A stretch of 8,107 nucleotides of DNA from NCBI GenBank assembly GCA_030428825.1, contig JAUIEL010000292.1, forward strand, positions 1 to 8,107. Direction: 5' to 3'. The notes under the pieces were generated by a model. The model ran no database searches. It saw only the letters and a program-made list of their open reading frames with translations, and was not told where the DNA came from. The stretch's first letter is position 1. Each line of letters starts with the position of its first letter. Source of the stretch: a bacterium. Lineage in GTDB: Bacteria; Planctomycetota; B15-G4; JADJEK01. A program made the translations under genes and the position numbers. Shown here one piece after another: positions 6,471 to 8,107 of this stretch.

Positions 6471-6530
6471 ATGCGGCGTCCCCGACCGACGACCGGTCGT
6501 CCCTCCGTCCCCGACGAGCCCGATCGCTGA
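6471..6530 (+). CDS. Possible 19-codon leader ORF overlapping the rapA start
   Basis: ATG at 6471 opens a 19-residue frame, 'MRRPRPTTGRPSVPDEPDR', ending at TGA 6528-6530. This stop overlaps the proposed CTG start of rapA (CTGA at 6527-6530), the same geometry as the GTGA overlap at 1122. The peptide is Arg/Pro rich with no domain, and the purine-rich GAGTAGG upstream abuts the ATG, too close for a standard ribosome site. It could serve only to deliver ribosomes to a weak start codon, or it may be a chance short ORF. If the sequence has a one-base error nearby, it could instead be the true N-terminus of RapA. Confidence 0.5.
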   Translation: MRRPRPTTGRPSVPDEPDR

Positions 6531-8107
6531 CGTACGCCGAAGGCCAACGCTGGCAGAGCCTGACCGAGCCCGAGCTCGGTCTCGGCGTGCTGGAACGGGT
6601 CGACGGGCGGGAGGTCGTGGTCCGGTACCCCGCGCGAGGCGTCACCCGGACGTACGCGGTCGAGTCGGCGCCGCTCGCGCGGGCGCGGCTCTCCGAAGGG
6701 CAGGAGGCGGCCGGCGGCGGGGTACGATTCCGCGTCGAGGAGGTCGTGGAGGGGGACGTCCTGACGTACCGCGGCGGCGGGCACCAGCTGACCGAGACCG
6801 ACCTCGACGCCGCGCTCGACGTCGCGACGCCGGAGAACCGGCTCCGGACCGGGCAGGTCGACGAGTTCGCGCTGTTCGACCTCCGACACGACGCGCTCGA
6901 CGTCCGCCACCGGATGCTGGCGTCGCCGGCGCGCGGCTTCCTCGGGGGGCGGATCCGTCTGTTCGACCACCAGCTCTCGATCGCGCGCGACGTCTGCGAG
7001 CGCCACCGCGTGCGGGTCCTGCTCGCCGACGAGGTCGGGCTCGGGAAGACGATCGAGGCGCTCCTGGTCCTGCATCGGATGCACCTGACCGGACGGGTCG
7101 AGCGGGCGCTCGTGCTCGTGCCGCCGGCGCTGGTGCACCAGTGGCTCGCCGAGGCGTACCTCCGGTTCAACCTCGTGCTGCGGGTGGTCGGCCGGGACAC
7201 GGTCGGGTTCGACGAGCCGGACGTCGGAGAGGACGACCTCCCGACGGAGCTGCTCGGCGCCCAGCTCTTCGTCGCGCCGCTCGACGAAGGGACCGAGGCG
7301 GCGGTCGCGGACGCCGACTGGGACCTCCTGATCGTCGACGAGGCGCACCACCTCGAGCCGGAGAGCGCCGAGTTCGCGCTGGTCGAGCGGCTGGCGGAGC
7401 ACGTCGAGCACGTCGTGCTCCTGAGCGCGACGCCCGACCGCGACGGCGAGGAGGCGCACTTCCGGCGGCTGCAGCTGCTCGACCCGGTCCGGTTCGACGA
7501 CCCGGAGGAGTACCGGCGCGAGGCGGAGCACTACCGCGAGCTCGCGGACACGGCCGAGCGACTGCATGACGGAACGCCGCTCGAGGGGGAGGACCGCGAC
7601 GCCCTGACGAAGCTGCTCCACGCGGACGACGTCGGCGCGCTGGTGGCGGCGGCGGACGGCGGGGACGGCGCGGCGCGGCGGACCCTCCTCTCGCGTCTGC
7701 TCGACCTGCACGGGGTCGGACGGGTGATGTTCCGGAACGTTCGGGCGCGCATCGAGGGGTTCCCGCGCCGGGTGCTGCGGGCGGTCGACCTCGAGGGCGG
7801 CCGCGTCGACCGGATGCGCCGGGAGTTCCTGCACGACCTCGGGCGCGACGACTCGTACCGGCTGTCTCGCGTCGACGCCGACCCTCGCACCGACTGGCTG
7901 AAGCGGTTCCTCGCCGAGCACGCGCGCGAGAAGGTGGTCGTCATGTGCACGTCGCGGGAGAAGGTCGAGGCGTTCGCGGACGCGATCGAGACGAAGAAGC
8001 AGCCGGTGGCGCGGTTCCACGAGCGGATGAGCAACCTCGAACGCGACCGGCAGGCGGCGTGGTTCCTCGCCCCGGACGGGCCTCGGCTCCTGATCAGCGC
8101 GGCGATC
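6527..8107 (+). CDS. rapA: RNA polymerase-associated SWI2/SNF2 ATPase RapA, N-terminal part (3' end outside window)
   Basis: RapA binds RNA polymerase and uses ATP to recycle stalled enzyme. The visible 527 residues are roughly half of a protein near 970 residues in E. coli. Residues 1-107 match the N-terminal SH3-like domains: 'GQRWQSLTEPELGLG' parallels 'GQRWISDTESELGLG' of E. coli RapA. The first ATPase lobe holds Walker A 'ADEVGLGKT' (167-175, Lys174), the DEAH box 'VDEAHH' (270-275) and motif III 'SATP' (300-303). RapA-specific phrases follow: 'RVMFRNVRARIEGFPRR' (399-415) and 'FHERMSNLERDRQAAWF' (498-513). Motifs V and VI lie beyond the edge. The frame opens after a TAG at 6467-6469 and has no ATG, GTG or TTG before the conserved N-terminus. 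CTG at 6527 places its Leu exactly where E. coli RapA has Met1, five residues before GQRW. The gene starts 78 bp after the anti-sigma gene on the same strand. Family confidence is high, start confidence moderate. Confidence 0.5.
   Translation, partial: MTYAEGQRWQSLTEPELGLGVLERVDGREVVVRYPARGVTRTYAVESAPLARARLSEGQEAAGGGVRFRVEEVVEGDVLTYRGGGHQLTETDLDAALDVATPENRLRTGQVDEFALFDLRHDALDVRHRMLASPARGFLGGRIRLFDHQLSIARDVCERHRVRVLLADEVGLGKTIEALLVLHRMHLTGRVERALVLVPPALVHQWLAEAYLRFNLVLRVVGRDTVGFDEPDVGEDDLPTELLGAQLFVAPLDEGTEAAVADADWDLLIVDEAHHLEPESAEFALVERLAEHVEHVVLLSATPDRDGEEAHFRRLQLLDPVRFDDPEEYRREAEHYRELADTAERLHDGTPLEGEDRDALTKLLHADDVGALVAAADGGDGAARRTLLSRLLDLHGVGRVMFRNVRARIEGFPRRVLRAVDLEGGRVDRMRREFLHDLGRDDSYRLSRVDADPRTDWLKRFLAEHAREKVVVMCTSREKVEAFADAIETKKQPVARFHERMSNLERDRQAAWFLAPDGPRLLISAAI

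Noticed and set aside
6094..7569. + strand open frame of 491 codons overlapping anti-sigma and rapA
   Set aside because: It is out of frame with both conserved proteins and extremely rich in Arg and Gly, typical of a GC-rich shadow frame.
5633..8020. Long - strand open frame of about 795 codons across the anti-sigma and rapA genes
   Set aside because: It runs antisense to two genes with clear family motifs, and its composition is a shadow of their codon use.

Overview
This window is a high-GC bacterial segment with no mobile element, CRISPR array, tRNA or rRNA that I can see. Several protein traits point to Planctomycetota, most likely one of the lineages rich in large secreted proteins. These are the sequence style of the first protein's C-terminal domain, the secreted prenyltransferase-fold protein carrying the 'SNTQYALLGL' phrase and discoidin-like domains, and the weak or missing Shine-Dalgarno sites. 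The assignment is an inference from sequence style, not from a marker gene.

Layout. (1) Positions 2-493 (+) hold the 3' end of a Kelch-like secreted or surface protein. It is followed by two back-to-back perfect hairpins (501-515 and 521-556) that probably end its transcript. (2) Positions 697-2021 (+) hold a two-gene unit: a small single-pass membrane protein with a duplicated SKS motif, overlapping by GTGA the start of a sterol desaturase/fatty acid hydroxylase family membrane enzyme. (3) Positions 2065-4989 (-), convergent with the desaturase, hold a large exported protein: an N-terminal beta domain, an alpha/alpha toroid of the prenyltransferase/squalene-oxidase repeat type, an F5/8 type C-like domain and a C-terminal galactose-binding-like domain. 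(4) A 209-bp divergent intergenic region (4990-5198) carries three TTCCGG copies. (5) Positions 5199-6448 (+) hold an ECF sigma factor followed 2 bp later by a ChrR-like cupin anti-sigma factor whose N-terminal domain has lost the zinc-binding cysteines. (6) From 6527 to the window end (+) is the N-terminal 527 residues of a RapA-type SWI2/SNF2 ATPase. It has no ATG/GTG/TTG in a plausible position, and its best start is a CTG codon that overlaps the stop of a 19-codon upstream ORF.

How the genes may work together. The sigma, anti-sigma and RapA genes lie on one strand and all act on RNA polymerase: promoter choice, sensing of a stress or ligand through the cupin, and polymerase recycling. The small membrane protein and the desaturase are probably made together by translational coupling. 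The desaturase and the toroid protein should not be read as a joint sterol/hopanoid pathway, because the toroid protein is exported and lacks the cyclase DxDD motif in its toroid. I did not find a clearly new multi-gene system. The strongest unusual signals are the CTG start of rapA with its overlapping mini-ORF, the cysteine-less ChrR-like anti-sigma factor, and the SKS-motif membrane protein coupled to the desaturase.
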